Source: JAEUHO01 sp046350655 (GTDB lineage Bacteria > Planctomycetota > PLA2 > JAEUHO01). Taken from it: a stretch of 64,000 nt of DNA. Position 1 is the first letter of the stretch. The number at the start of each line of letters is the position of its first letter. Below, piece by piece: positions 41,997 to 50,422 of this stretch. The translations under genes were made by a program, and so were the position numbers. The stretch is from assembly GCA_046350655.1 (NCBI GenBank), contig JAXMAB010000011.1, positions 82,009 through 146,008 of the forward strand. The letters run 5' to 3'. The notes under the pieces are model-generated. The model had not been told where the DNA came from and ran no database searches. It worked only from the letters and a program-made list of their open reading frames with translations.

Positions 41997-43184
41997 ATGC
42001 GACCGACGTCCCGCTCCCGTGAGTTCGCCGCGTCGCTGCGGTGGCTCCTGCTCGCCGTCGCCCTCGTCGCCGCCGTACGCGTGCCGACCGCGGCCGGCCG
42101 CGGCGCCACGGAGGCGGCGGGCCCGCCGCCGCAATGGACCGAGGAGGACGGCCGCATCGTCGTGAGGGTCTCGGTCCCGCGGCCGCTCAAGGCGTACGTC
42201 ACGACGCCCACCGAGCCGCCGGCCGAGGGCAAGAAGGTCGAGCTGCTCGTGACGCTGCACGGCCACGGCGGCACCGCGTCGGGCCTCCTCAACTACGGCG
42301 CCGGCATCATGGGCCCGCGGAACGGCTACGTGCTCGCGTGCGAGGGCAGCAAGTCGATTCCGACCGACCGAGGCGAGGGGCACTCCTGGGACGCGGCCGA
42401 CACGGCGGGGATCCTCGCGTGCCTCGACGCGATGCTCGAGAAGTACCCCGTCGACCCGAAGCGGGTTGTCGTGCTGGGCCACAGCATGGGCGGCACGATG
42501 AGCCTCGAGACGTACCGCGCGCGGCCCGCCGCGTTCGCCGGGATCGTGACCTCCGCCGCCCCCATGACGCCAGGGGCCGGGCAGAAGGGCGCCCGCGTCG
42601 CGGTGATGCTCGGCACGAAGGACGGCAACTTCGCCGGCGCCCCGGCCGCGATCGCCGCCGCCGAGAAGACCGTCGTCGGCCGCGTGCTGCTCGTCACGGA
42701 CCTGCCCCACGAGCTCCCGCGCGTCGCGTACGCGCAGGAGTGCGTCGCGTGGGTCCTCGACAGCAAGGCCGGCAGCGACGTCCTGCACGTGCCGCTCGAG
42801 GAGGGCGGCGACGTCCTGCCGCCGCCGGACTCCCCCGCGGCCAAGGCGAAGGGCAAGGGGTACCGCCACGTCCTCGTCCCGTACGCGGGCGCCCGCGGCG
42901 CCCCCGCCGACGCCCTGCCCACGAAGGAGGCGAAGGCGAAGGCCGCCGAGCTCGCCGCGCGCTGGAAGAAGGCCGCGCCCGGCACCGACCTCGGCGACGA
43001 CGTCGCCGCCGCGTCCTCCGACCCGCTGTCGAAGGACACCCGCGGCGTCGTGTCGGGGCTCGTCCTCGCGCGGTACGGCGGCGGCCTCGCCCTCGCGCTC
43101 GGCAAGCTCAAGGGCGGCGACGTCACGGGCCCCGTCGAGAGCGACGCGGGCTGGCACGTGGTCGCGCGGGATCGGGCCGACTGA
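41997..43184 (+). CDS. Exported alpha/beta hydrolase fused to a parvulin-type PPIase domain
   Basis: 395 residues. A signal peptide (RWLLLAVALVAAVRVPTAAG) is followed by an alpha/beta hydrolase of the esterase/PHB-depolymerase type: LLVTLHGHGGTASG, nucleophile in VVLGHSMGGTMSLE, an Asp in GTKDGNF and a His in DLPHELP. From about residue 287 the sequence is parvulin: YRHVLVPYAGARGAP, TKEAKAKAAELAARW, and VTGPVESDAGWHVVARDR. Known parvulins speed proline isomerisation. The gene adjoins a membrane-protein gene after 18 bp. Confidence 0.8.
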   Translation: MRPTSRSREFAASLRWLLLAVALVAAVRVPTAAGRGATEAAGPPPQWTEEDGRIVVRVSVPRPLKAYVTTPTEPPAEGKKVELLVTLHGHGGTASGLLNYGAGIMGPRNGYVLACEGSKSIPTDRGEGHSWDAADTAGILACLDAMLEKYPVDPKRVVVLGHSMGGTMSLETYRARPAAFAGIVTSAAPMTPGAGQKGARVAVMLGTKDGNFAGAPAAIAAAEKTVVGRVLLVTDLPHELPRVAYAQECVAWVLDSKAGSDVLHVPLEEGGDVLPPPDSPAAKAKGKGYRHVLVPYAGARGAPADALPTKEAKAKAAELAARWKKAAPGTDLGDDVAAASSDPLSKDTRGVVSGLVLARYGGGLALALGKLKGGDVTGPVESDAGWHVVARDRAD

Positions 43185-43202
43185 CATGGGGGCCGACTGA
43201 CC

Positions 43203-44300
43203 GTGGACCCGATGGCCTTCCTGCGCGGCACCTTGATGCCCGCCGCCGACGACGAGGTCCCCGCGCGGACCTCGCTCGAGGGCGGCCAGGGCGGCTTCAT
43301 CGACCGTTGGCTGCCGCGCCGGCCGATCCCGTTCCTCGGCGCCTGCATCGCGATCCCGCTCGTCGTCTGGGCCGTCGCGCTGCTCCTCGCGCCCGACCGC
43401 GCGAAGTTCCTCGCGAGCCGCGACTGGCTCGCGCAGCCGCTCTACTTCACGGTCCACCTCGTCGTGCTGCGCCAGTTCGTCTCGACGTACACGCAGCACT
43501 TCGCCACCGGCGTCGCCCACCTCGTGCCCGCGGCCGCCGCCGCCAGCCGCCCGATGATCCGGCACATGCTCGGCCTGCGCGGCTTCCTCGTCGCGCTCGC
43601 CGTCGCCGCGCCGTTCGTCTACATGGACATCGTCCACATGTCCGGCAAGGAGTTCCTCGCCGGCGCCGACGCCCAGGGCACCCTCGACGCCCCCTCCGCG
43701 TCCGACCGCCTCCTCCTGCTCCTCTGGACCCTCGAGTGGGTCATCAACGCCTACACGTGGGTCCTCCTCTGCGGCTTCGCCTCGCTCACGATCCGCACCC
43801 TCGAGCGCCACGACTTCGCGCAGCCCCTCGAGCGCGTCCTCCACGAGCGCCACTACCGCCCCTTCCTGCTCATGAGCGCCCAGGGCGCCACGATCATGGT
43901 CGGCTACACGGTCGCGACCGCGGCCTACGTCTTCCTCGCGAAGGGCCAGCTCCAGGACTGGATGCGCCTCTGGGTCACGGCGGGCCTCCTCCTCCTCTCC
44001 TTCGTCCCGCCGTGGATGCGCCTCAAGGCCCGCATGGCGCGCCGCGTCCGCGACGAGACGCACCGCCTCGCCGAGGCCGTCCTCACCACGCGCCGCCGCG
44101 TCGCCGAGGTGGACGACGGCACGCCCCGCGTCACCAACGAGGAGCTCGGCGCCCGCGTCGACGTCGTCCTCTCGATCCTCGAGATGGACCACCTCGAGCG
44201 GCTCTACCGCGACCTCGGCCGCAGCGAGGGCCAGGCGATCCTGCTCCGCCTGCTCGCCCCGCTCTCGACGGTCGTGATGAAGATCCTCCGGCCGGGATAG
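43203..44300 (+). CDS. Multi-pass membrane protein of unknown function
   Basis: 365 residues with about five or six membrane helices (FLGACIAIPLVVWAVALLL, GFLVALAVAAPFVYMDIV, WTLEWVINAYTWVLLCGFA, GATIMVGYTVATAAYVFLA, LWVTAGLLLLSFVPPWM) and a charged cytoplasmic C-terminal tail. The start is GTG 43203 or ATG 43212, with no clear Shine-Dalgarno. It follows the hydrolase-parvulin gene by 18 bp, across a direct repeat of GGCCGACTGAC. No family is recognised. Confidence 0.65.
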   Translation: MDPMAFLRGTLMPAADDEVPARTSLEGGQGGFIDRWLPRRPIPFLGACIAIPLVVWAVALLLAPDRAKFLASRDWLAQPLYFTVHLVVLRQFVSTYTQHFATGVAHLVPAAAAASRPMIRHMLGLRGFLVALAVAAPFVYMDIVHMSGKEFLAGADAQGTLDAPSASDRLLLLLWTLEWVINAYTWVLLCGFASLTIRTLERHDFAQPLERVLHERHYRPFLLMSAQGATIMVGYTVATAAYVFLAKGQLQDWMRLWVTAGLLLLSFVPPWMRLKARMARRVRDETHRLAEAVLTTRRRVAEVDDGTPRVTNEELGARVDVVLSILEMDHLERLYRDLGRSEGQAILLRLLAPLSTVVMKILRPG

Positions 44301-44309
44301 GCGACCCGC

Positions 44310-44345
44310 GGGACGGCGAGGCCCGTTCGCCGGCACGCGAGGCCC
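44310..44345. repeat. Two direct copies of the dispersed repeat core
   Basis: GGGACGGCGAGGCCCG (44310-44325) and ACGCGAGGCCCC (44335-44345) lie between the convergent membrane-protein and NYN-gene stops. They occupy almost the entire 57-bp gap. Confidence 0.5.
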
Positions 44346-44357
44346 CTCCCGAGGCGT

Positions 44358-44873
44358 TCACACGTCGTCGGGGTCGGTGCGCAGCAGGTCGATCGGCGCG
44401 TCGGTCATCCCGAAGTCGGCCGGCGTCAGCGGCGGGCCCACGCGCGCGCTCGGGCGGTCGCCGCCCGGCGGCGCGGCGGGCCTCGCGTCGAACCAGTCGT
44501 GCACGCGCACCACGCGCGCCCCGAGCTGCGCCGCGCGGCCCCGCAGCTCGCGGTCGTCCGTGACGACCGTCAGCGGCCCGTCGGCGTCGCGCCCGTCGTG
44601 CTGCCGGACGAGCCGCACGATCTCCTCGTCGGCGGACCCGCGCGCGTACGACCACGTGACCGCGCCCTCGCGGCCGTGGGTGCCCGCGAGCGTGCGGCCC
44701 GCCTCGCCGGTGTCGAACACGAGGTGCACGCGCGCGTCCGCGAGGCCCGTCGCGCGCAGGGCCGACTGCGCCCGCAGGACGACCGACCGACGGACCGCGT
44801 CGGCGTTGCGCGGCGGGTCCGACGAGAGCCGGAAGAGCGCGTTGTGCGCGTCCACGAGGAAGGTGCGGCCCAT
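44358..44873 (-). CDS. NYN-domain ribonuclease, YacP/Rae1-like
   Basis: 171 residues. PIN-like NYN fold with acidic active-site residues in TFLVDAHNALFRL, VHLVFDTGEAG, GSADEEIVRLV and TVVTDDRELRGRAAQLGARV. The Bacillus relative Rae1 (YacP) cuts mRNA in the ribosome A site. The C-terminal ~40 residues are a Pro/Gly linker and an acidic tail; a copy of the dispersed repeat core (44477-44491) codes part of the linker. AGGA lies eight bases before the ATG. Confidence 0.82.
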   Translation of the reverse strand: MGRTFLVDAHNALFRLSSDPPRNADAVRRSVVLRAQSALRATGLADARVHLVFDTGEAGRTLAGTHGREGAVTWSYARGSADEEIVRLVRQHDGRDADGPLTVVTDDRELRGRAAQLGARVVRVHDWFDARPAAPPGGDRPSARVGPPLTPADFGMTDAPIDLLRTDPDDV

Positions 44874-44906
44874 GGCCCCATCCTCCCCGACCGCGCGGGG
44901 CCGTCC

Positions 44907-45551
44907 CTACTTCGCCTTCGCGGGCGGCGCCGCCGGCGGCGCCGACGTCTCCGCGATCACGGCCGCCGCGGAGGCGGGCGTGGGCGACGGCGCGCCCGTC
45001 GCCGGGACCGGCGTGGGCGCGGCCTTCGGCGCCGCCGCGGGCTTCGGAGTCGGCGTCTTCATCGGCGGCAGCGCCGACGGGGGGAGCGGCGGCGGCGCGG
45101 GCGGCACGTCCTCGGTGCCCACGGGCACGTAGACGAGCGTGCCCGGCTGCAGCCGCTTCGGGTCGAGGAGCGGGTTCGCCTCGAGCAGGTCCGGGAGCCG
45201 CTTCGTCGAGCCGTACGCCTTCTGCGCGATCTCGCTGAGCGTCTCGTTCGCGTTCAGCCGCACGTAGTGGCCCGGCGTCGGGACGGCCTTCACCTGCACC
45301 GTGCCCGCGGGCCCCACGCGCCCGGTGCCCTTCGTGGGCAGCGGCGGCACGGTCCCGCGCGCCGGTTCACGCCCGGCGTCACGCCCGGCATCACGGTTCG
45401 GCGGGATCGACCCCGGCGGCAGCGCGGTCAGCGTCGGCGCCTCGACGTGCGTCGCCGAGCCGCCGCGGAGCCACCACCCCGCCGCGCCGCCCACGACGAA
45501 CGTCGCCGCCAGCACCCCGACCGCCGTCCCACGACTCATCGCGACCCACAT
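44907..45551 (-). CDS. LysM-domain membrane protein
   Basis: 214 residues. One N-terminal membrane helix (GTAVGVLAATFVVGGAAGWWL), a Pro-rich linker, a LysM domain (about 100-150: YVRLNANETLSEIAQKAYGS, LLEANPLLDPKRLQPGTLVYVPV) and a Pro/Ala-rich tail. LysM binds peptidoglycan N-acetylglucosamine chains. The ATG at 45551 has GAGG about six bases upstream; longer starts exist in frame. It is probably a cell-envelope scaffold. Confidence 0.8.
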   Translation of the reverse strand: MWVAMSRGTAVGVLAATFVVGGAAGWWLRGGSATHVEAPTLTALPPGSIPPNRDAGRDAGREPARGTVPPLPTKGTGRVGPAGTVQVKAVPTPGHYVRLNANETLSEIAQKAYGSTKRLPDLLEANPLLDPKRLQPGTLVYVPVGTEDVPPAPPPLPPSALPPMKTPTPKPAAAPKAAPTPVPATGAPSPTPASAAAVIAETSAPPAAPPAKAK

Positions 45552-45710
45552 GGAGCACCTCGGACCGGGCCGCACGGGCCCCTTTCCCCTCCATCGGTCG
45601 CGGGCCCCGCGGCCTTGCGCGCGCCCGCGCCCGCCGACGCCCCCCGCCGGGCGGCCACGCCCGGGGCCGACGGCGACCGGGCCTCGCGTCCCCCCGCCGG
45701 CGACCGCGCG

Positions 45711-46085
45711 TCAGCGGACCCAGCGACCGAGCCCCGCGCCCGCCAGGCCCGCCGCGAGGCCCGCCACGACGGTCACCGCCACGTACCCGGCCGCGACGAG
45801 CGATCGGCCGCCCTCGTGGAGCACGAGCGCGCCGTGGTTGAAGGCGGAGTACGTCGTGAACCCGCCGAGGAACCCGGTGACCGCGAGCGCCACGACCTCC
45901 GGCGCCGGCGAGCGCATCGCCCAGAACGCCCCCAGGAACCCCGCGGCCAGGCAGCCGAGCACGTTGACGACGAGGATCGGCCACGGGAACACGCCGCCGA
46001 GGCGGCCGCCGAGCCACTCCGCGAGCAGGAACCGGGCGCCGCTGCCGATCGCGCCGCCCAGGCAGACCCACGCGAGCCGCGCCAT
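45711..46085 (-). CDS. crcB: Fluoride exporter CrcB/Fluc
   Basis: 124 residues with four membrane helices, the normal size. Family motifs: CLGGAIGSGARFLLAEWL at the N-terminus, PWPILVVNVLGCLAAGFLGAF with the central Asn, and TGFLGGFTTYSAFNHGALVL, where GGFTTYS carries the fluoride-path Phe and Ser/Thr. Fluc works as a dual-topology dimer that lets F- leave the cell. GGAGG lies seven bases before the ATG. The short 37-bp divergent gap leaves little room for a fluoride riboswitch, and none is visible. Confidence 0.92.
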   Translation of the reverse strand: MARLAWVCLGGAIGSGARFLLAEWLGGRLGGVFPWPILVVNVLGCLAAGFLGAFWAMRSPAPEVVALAVTGFLGGFTTYSAFNHGALVLHEGGRSLVAAGYVAVTVVAGLAAGLAGAGLGRWVR

Positions 46086-46122
46086 CGAGTAGCCTCCGGG
46101 GCCCACCGTACGCCGAGCCCCC

Positions 46123-46509
46123 ATGAACCTCCACGTCCACGTCGCTCGGTCCGCCTCCGCCGCCCACGTCGCGCTCGTCGCCGCGTGCCGCCGCCACGGC
46201 CTCGTGGTGGCCGGCAGCCGCACGACGCCCGTCGGCCGCACCGGACGGGGCGGCTTCGTCGTCGAGCTGGCGGACCCGCTGCCCGGCATCCCCGACGACG
46301 CCACCCCGTCCGCCGCGACCCGCGACGTCTTCCCGATCAGCGTGTTCGACACCGCCCCCGGCCGCTCGACCGTCGCGACGCTGCTCCCGGCGGCATTCGT
46401 GGACCTCCTCGGGCACCCCGAGGCGGCGGGCGCCCGGGCGTTCGAGACGACGCTGCGGGCGGTCCTCGCGGAGGTCGCCGCCCTCCCCCCGGAGGCCCCG
46501 GTCCCCTGA
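46123..46509 (+). CDS. Small protein, faintly DUF302-like
   Basis: 128 residues, no signal peptide or membrane helix. DVFPISVFDTAPGRSTVATLLPAAF followed by a helix near the C-terminus recalls DUF302, but the match is weak. It is divergent from crcB with 37 bp between starts. Its function is unknown. Confidence 0.55.
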   Translation: MNLHVHVARSASAAHVALVAACRRHGLVVAGSRTTPVGRTGRGGFVVELADPLPGIPDDATPSAATRDVFPISVFDTAPGRSTVATLLPAAFVDLLGHPEAAGARAFETTLRAVLAEVAALPPEAPVP

Positions 46510-46537
46510 CCGACCCGGGCCCGCCCTCGGCTCCCCC

Positions 46538-46591
46538 GGACCGCGAGGCCCGGTGGCCGACCGGGCCGACGAGCGGGCCTTGCGTCCCGGG
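46538..46591. repeat. Dispersed repeat plus inverted half
   Basis: A full repeat (GGACCGCGAGGCCCGGTGGC..., 46538-46559) is identical over 22 bp to copies at 40182 and 49593. It is followed by CGGGCCTTGCGTCCCGGG (46574-46591), which can pair with it. It lies between the DUF302-like gene and the metzincin gene, both on the plus strand, so it may end the first transcript. Confidence 0.6.
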
Positions 46592-46613
46592 TGGGGCGGG
46601 GCCAGGATTCGGC

Positions 46614-48434
46614 ATGCGCACCTTCCGGTCGTTCGGGCCCGCCCTGGCGCGGGTCGCGGTCTTCGCGATGTTGGTCGGCTGCGGAGGGGGCGGTGGCGGG
46701 GGCGGCGGGACGGGGCCCACCCCCACGGTGACCGAGGTCGACCTCGGGCTCGTGGCCTCGACGGCCCCGACGACGACGACCGTGACGCTCGCGAACCCGT
46801 TCGACGGGCCGGCGACGGTGACCCTGCTCGACGCGGCCGGTCCCGTGGCCCCCGCCGCGGGCGCCGTGCCCGCGCCGGTCGGCGTCGGGGGCACGGTGCC
46901 GCTCGACCTGACCGTGGACCCGGCGGGCGCCGCGGGCCCGGTGGACGGGTCGGTGACGTTCCTCGCGACGCCGGACGGGACCGGCACCGCGCGGGCGTTC
47001 GTCTACCACGTGGTCGCGAACGCCGAGGCGGTGACGACGTCGGTGTCGGTCCCGAGCCTCGCGTTCGGCGAGGTGCCGGTGGGGTCGACGAAGACGAAGG
47101 CCGTGACGGTGACGAACCTCGCGACGAAGAGCCCCACGTCGGTGACGGGGGCCGCGGTGTCGGGCGCGGGGTTCACGTCGCTGACGGCGCTGCCGGTGGC
47201 GCTCGCGCCGGGCGCCTCCACGATCCTGTCGGTGCGGTACGCGCCGACGACGCCGGGCGCGCCGGCGGGCAGCCTGACCGTCGCGGCGACGGGCGCGGCG
47301 GCGCACGTCGTGCCGCTGTCGGCGACGAGCGGCGGGCCGGAGACGACCGACTTCGGCACCCAGACGTTCAACGGGTCGGGGCTGACGCCGATCGTGTCGG
47401 TGACGGTGCCGTCCGACGCGATCTCCCTGTTCGTCGAGGCGCGGTGCGACGCGGGCACGGTGATCGGGCTCGGGCGCCTCGAGACGCCGGGCGGCGTCGA
47501 GTACGAGAACGAGACGACGAGCGGCACGTACGTGCAGCAGCCCGACCAGATCACGTTCGCGGCGCAGGTGCCGAACACCGACCAGCCGTCGCTCGCGTTG
47601 TCCGCGGGCACGTGGAAGCTGCGGCTGATGCGGTTCTCCGGGACCGACCCCGACGCGACGCTGAAGGTCACGGTCGAGCGGCGGCCCGGCGGCTCCGGGT
47701 CGGTCGGGACCCTCGACCTCAACGTGTTCTTCTCGCCGACGCTGACGCCGGACGCGGCGAGCGCGGCGAACAACGGCGACCTGCAGGACATCCTCTCGCG
47801 CGTCGACGACCTGTACGCGCAGCAGGGGATCGCGATCGGGCAGGTGGACTACTACGACGTGACCGACGCGACGTACGACGACGTGACGCAGGCGGAGTTC
47901 CCCGAGCTGCTCAAGCTGTCGTCGTCGGCCGCGAAGCCGCGGATGAACTACTTCTTCGTCCGCACCGCCATCGGCGGCGGCGTCCTCGGCATCGCCGCGA
48001 AGATCGGCGGCGGGACGGCGAACGGCACCGCCCACTCCGGCGTGATGGGCCTCTGGATCGAGGCGCCGTCGGCCAGCCAGCGCGACCTCGTGGCGCGCGT
48101 GATGGCCCACGAGATGGGCCACTTCCTCGGCCTCTACCACACGACCGAGTCGAACGGCGCCGTCGACTTCATCGACGACACGACGGCGTGCCCGGCGAGC
48201 GGGTGCACGAACGCGAACGAGAAGTACCTGATGCACTGGCAGGCGATCAACGGCGCCACGGTCATCACGAACGGGCAGGGCCTCGTGCTCCGCGGGCACC
48301 CGCTGGTCGCGGCCGCGGTGCCGGCCGGGATGGCGGTCCGCGTCGCCCGGTACGACCCGGTGACCGAGTCGATCGCGGTCTCGACGGCGTGGTGCGGGAC
48401 CTGCGCGCCGCCCGCGAAGACCGCCCCGCGCTGA
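46614..48434 (+). CDS. Metzincin-type metalloprotease lipoprotein with ASH-like domain
   Basis: 606 residues. A lipoprotein signal (AVFAMLVGCGGGG) is followed by a poly-Gly run, an Ig-like ASH/choice-of-anchor D domain (about 140-245, ASTILSVRYAPTTPG) and a further beta domain (about 250-360). The protease domain has the zinc site HEMGHFLGLYH starting at residue 499 (HExxHxxGxxH) and a Met-turn YLMHW about 40 residues later. Cys pairs near the C-terminus (ACPASGC, CGTC) may form disulfides. It is predicted to act outside the inner membrane; the substrate is unknown. Confidence 0.85.
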   Translation: MRTFRSFGPALARVAVFAMLVGCGGGGGGGGGTGPTPTVTEVDLGLVASTAPTTTTVTLANPFDGPATVTLLDAAGPVAPAAGAVPAPVGVGGTVPLDLTVDPAGAAGPVDGSVTFLATPDGTGTARAFVYHVVANAEAVTTSVSVPSLAFGEVPVGSTKTKAVTVTNLATKSPTSVTGAAVSGAGFTSLTALPVALAPGASTILSVRYAPTTPGAPAGSLTVAATGAAAHVVPLSATSGGPETTDFGTQTFNGSGLTPIVSVTVPSDAISLFVEARCDAGTVIGLGRLETPGGVEYENETTSGTYVQQPDQITFAAQVPNTDQPSLALSAGTWKLRLMRFSGTDPDATLKVTVERRPGGSGSVGTLDLNVFFSPTLTPDAASAANNGDLQDILSRVDDLYAQQGIAIGQVDYYDVTDATYDDVTQAEFPELLKLSSSAAKPRMNYFFVRTAIGGGVLGIAAKIGGGTANGTAHSGVMGLWIEAPSASQRDLVARVMAHEMGHFLGLYHTTESNGAVDFIDDTTACPASGCTNANEKYLMHWQAINGATVITNGQGLVLRGHPLVAAAVPAGMAVRVARYDPVTESIAVSTAWCGTCAPPAKTAPR

Positions 48435-48521
48435 CGCCGCCCGCGGGCGCGCCCGGACGGCGCCCGATCGCCCGGGCCGGGCCGTGCGGTCGGGGGGCGC
48501 GGCTGGTAGCGTTCCCCGACC

Positions 48522-49574
48522 ATGACGGACGCCCCCCTCCCGGCCGCCCCCCGCCCCTCGAAGTCGCGCTACCGCGAGGCGCCCAAGAAGAAGGGCGTGC
48601 CGATCGTCCTGTGGATCGTCGTCGGCGCGTTCGTCGTCGTCGGCGCGATCTGGTGGTTCGTGATGAAGGCGCCGGGCGACGTGCAGCACCGCTTCCCGAT
48701 CGACTGGCCCGTCGCGACCGCGAGCGGCGACGTCGTCGCGATCAAGCACGCGGTGAAGGCGGGCGACGTGTTCGAGACGCGCGCGGTCATGAAGTCGGGC
48801 GTCGTCATGGGCGCCGACCACGACCCGATGGCCGGCATGTCGTTCCTCGCGACGGTGACGTGGCGCCAGACGGTGGCGGCCGCCGACGGCGGGCGGCTGC
48901 GCTCGACGTACGTCGTGAAGCTCGACCAGTGCGACGGCACGCTCCCGATCCTCGGCTTCGTCAAGACCGGCCTCATGGGCGACAAGCCCGTCACGTTCGA
49001 GTTGATGCGCGAGGCGTCCGGGAAGCCGGTCGCGGGCACGGGCCGGCTGCTGCCCGGCCTCGAGAAGGAGCGGGACTCCCTCGACTACTGCCTCTCGGGC
49101 CTCTCCGACCTCACGTCGTCGTACCTGCCCGCGCGGGACGTCCGCGTCGGCGAGGTCTGGGACCTCCACGACGCGGCCGCGCTCGGCAACCTCGTCGAGA
49201 TGATGCGCTTCCTCGCGACGATCAACCCCCGCCCGGAGGGCTTCCCGCAGGGCAAGCTCGAGGGCCGCGTGGGCGAGCCCACGCCGGAGACGAAGGACGG
49301 CGAGGCGTGCGTGCGGCTGAAGGTCGCGCTGCAGGCGCTCTGCGAGGGCGAGGTCGTCGCGCCCGCGCGGGCGGGCTACATCTCGTCGGTCGCGAAGGTC
49401 GAGGGGAAGGCGTGGGTCTCCGTCGAGACGGGCGTCCTCTGGGCCCTCGAGACGGTGGCCGAGGGCCGCTCCACGTACAAGAAGAGCAACTCGCAGGAGG
49501 AGCGTCGCGTCCGTCAGTTCGTGACGCTCGCGACGAAGCGCGTCGATCCGAACGCGACGCCCGGCGACAAGTAG
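48522..49574 (+). CDS. Single-pass membrane protein of unknown function
   Basis: 350 residues. A Lys/Pro-rich cytoplasmic tail, one membrane helix (VPIVLWIVVGAFVVVGAIWWFV) and a mostly beta extracytoplasmic domain with two conserved-looking Cys (DQCDG, DYCLSG). TAGCGT (48507-48512) lies nine bases before the ATG, so the mRNA leader would be about 2 nt. No family is recognised. Confidence 0.7.
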   Translation: MTDAPLPAAPRPSKSRYREAPKKKGVPIVLWIVVGAFVVVGAIWWFVMKAPGDVQHRFPIDWPVATASGDVVAIKHAVKAGDVFETRAVMKSGVVMGADHDPMAGMSFLATVTWRQTVAAADGGRLRSTYVVKLDQCDGTLPILGFVKTGLMGDKPVTFELMREASGKPVAGTGRLLPGLEKERDSLDYCLSGLSDLTSSYLPARDVRVGEVWDLHDAAALGNLVEMMRFLATINPRPEGFPQGKLEGRVGEPTPETKDGEACVRLKVALQALCEGEVVAPARAGYISSVAKVEGKAWVSVETGVLWALETVAEGRSTYKKSNSQEERRVRQFVTLATKRVDPNATPGDK

Positions 49575-49591
49575 CGCGCCGTCGAGCTCCC

Positions 49592-49614
49592 GGGACCGCG
49601 AGGCCCGGTGGCCG
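49592..49614. repeat. Dispersed palindromic repeat copy
   Basis: GGGACCGCGAGGCCCGGTGG plus GCCG, identical to the copy at 40181-40203. It sits 17 bp after the stop of the preceding gene and in front of the HAD-gene stop, followed by TCGCGTCCCC, which can pair back with it. Confidence 0.6.
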
Positions 49615-49627
49615 TCGCGTCCCCGCG

Positions 49628-50296
49628 TCAGGCCGGCGGCAACGCCCCCACCTCGACGAGGAACGCGAGGAGCGCGGGCATCCGCGTGCGGTGGTGCTGG
49701 TGCGCGCGCAGGCCGACGGCCCGAGCGGCCACGACGTGTCGCTCCTGGTCGTCGACGAACGCGCAGGCCGACGGCGGCAGGCCGAGCCGTGACGCCGCCA
49801 GCCGGAAGATCGCGGGGTCCGGCTTCGCGAGCCCGACGTCGCCCGAGCACACGACGTCGTCGAAGCGCGCGGCGACGCCGAGTTCCTCCAGCCGGCGGCG
49901 GGCGCCGCTGCCCGCGTTCGACAGCAGGCCGAGGCGCACGCGGCCGCGCAGCCGGTCGAGGACCGCGTCCATCTCGGGTTCGACGGGATGGTCCTGGCGC
50001 CGCAGGGCCTCCCACGCGTCCAGCGCGGCCTCGGCCCGGTCCGCCGGCAGCACGCGCGCGAGGTGCCGCACGACGGCGGCGCGGTACCCGGCGGCGTCGA
50101 GCCGTCCGGTGCGCGACGCCACGTACTCGGGGATGTCGTGGAACGCGCTCCACAGCCATCCGGCCGGGAGCCCCACCGTGGCCGCGAACGCGTCGAAGTC
50201 GGCGTTGTCCTCTCGCCGCAGCACGCCGCCGTAGTCGAAGATCACGGCCGACACCGGCTCGTCCGGTCCTCTGCTCGAACGCTCCTCGTCGGTCAT
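49628..50296 (-). CDS. HAD-superfamily hydrolase (subfamily IA)
   Basis: 222 residues. Motif I AVIFDYGGVLRRE (nucleophile Asp; the usual second Asp is Gly), motif II LGLLSNAGSG, motif III Lys in GLAKPDPAIFRLA and motif IV FVDDQERHV. The cap is the helical C1 type. It probably removes phosphate from a small metabolite; the second Asp of DxD, needed as the general acid by phosphatases, is absent (DYG), which also fits epoxide-hydrolase-like HADs. GAGGAG lies six bases before the ATG at 50296; a longer start at 50329 is possible. Confidence 0.87.
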   Translation of the reverse strand: MTDEERSSRGPDEPVSAVIFDYGGVLRREDNADFDAFAATVGLPAGWLWSAFHDIPEYVASRTGRLDAAGYRAAVVRHLARVLPADRAEAALDAWEALRRQDHPVEPEMDAVLDRLRGRVRLGLLSNAGSGARRRLEELGVAARFDDVVCSGDVGLAKPDPAIFRLAASRLGLPPSACAFVDDQERHVVAARAVGLRAHQHHRTRMPALLAFLVEVGALPPA

Positions 50297-50340
50297 CGCG
50301 GGCTCCTCGTGGGCCCCATTCTCCCCCACCCCGCTCCCGC

Positions 50341-50422
50341 GACACCGAAACGAAGGGCTACGACCCCGTTGTTCCGCTGTCGACGGCGAAACGAAGGGCT
50401 ACGACCCCGTTGTTTCGGTGTC
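50341..50422. terminator. Two tandem hairpin repeats abutting a stop codon
   Basis: Two copies of ACGAAGGGCTACGACCCCGT spaced 41 bp apart (from 50350 and 50391), enclosed by 11-bp outer arms GACACCGAAAC (50341-50351) and GTTTCGGTGTC (50412-50422). Each unit can fold by itself (CGAAAC with GTTTCG or GTTCCG). On the minus strand the structure begins at the stop of the 50421 gene and ends 45 bp before the HAD start, so a terminator role is likely. A third, diverged copy is at 35416-35443. Confidence 0.6.

Noticed and set aside
39354..44336. A 1660-codon minus-strand open frame opposite the aspartyl-protease, aminotransferase and hydrolase genes
   Set aside because: The composition is low-complexity (Arg/Glu/Val/His), without motifs, and the plus strand carries clear enzyme families throughout.
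46086..46122. A fluoride riboswitch in front of crcB
   Set aside because: Only 37 bp separate the divergent genes and a Shine-Dalgarno fills part of it; no riboswitch fold fits.
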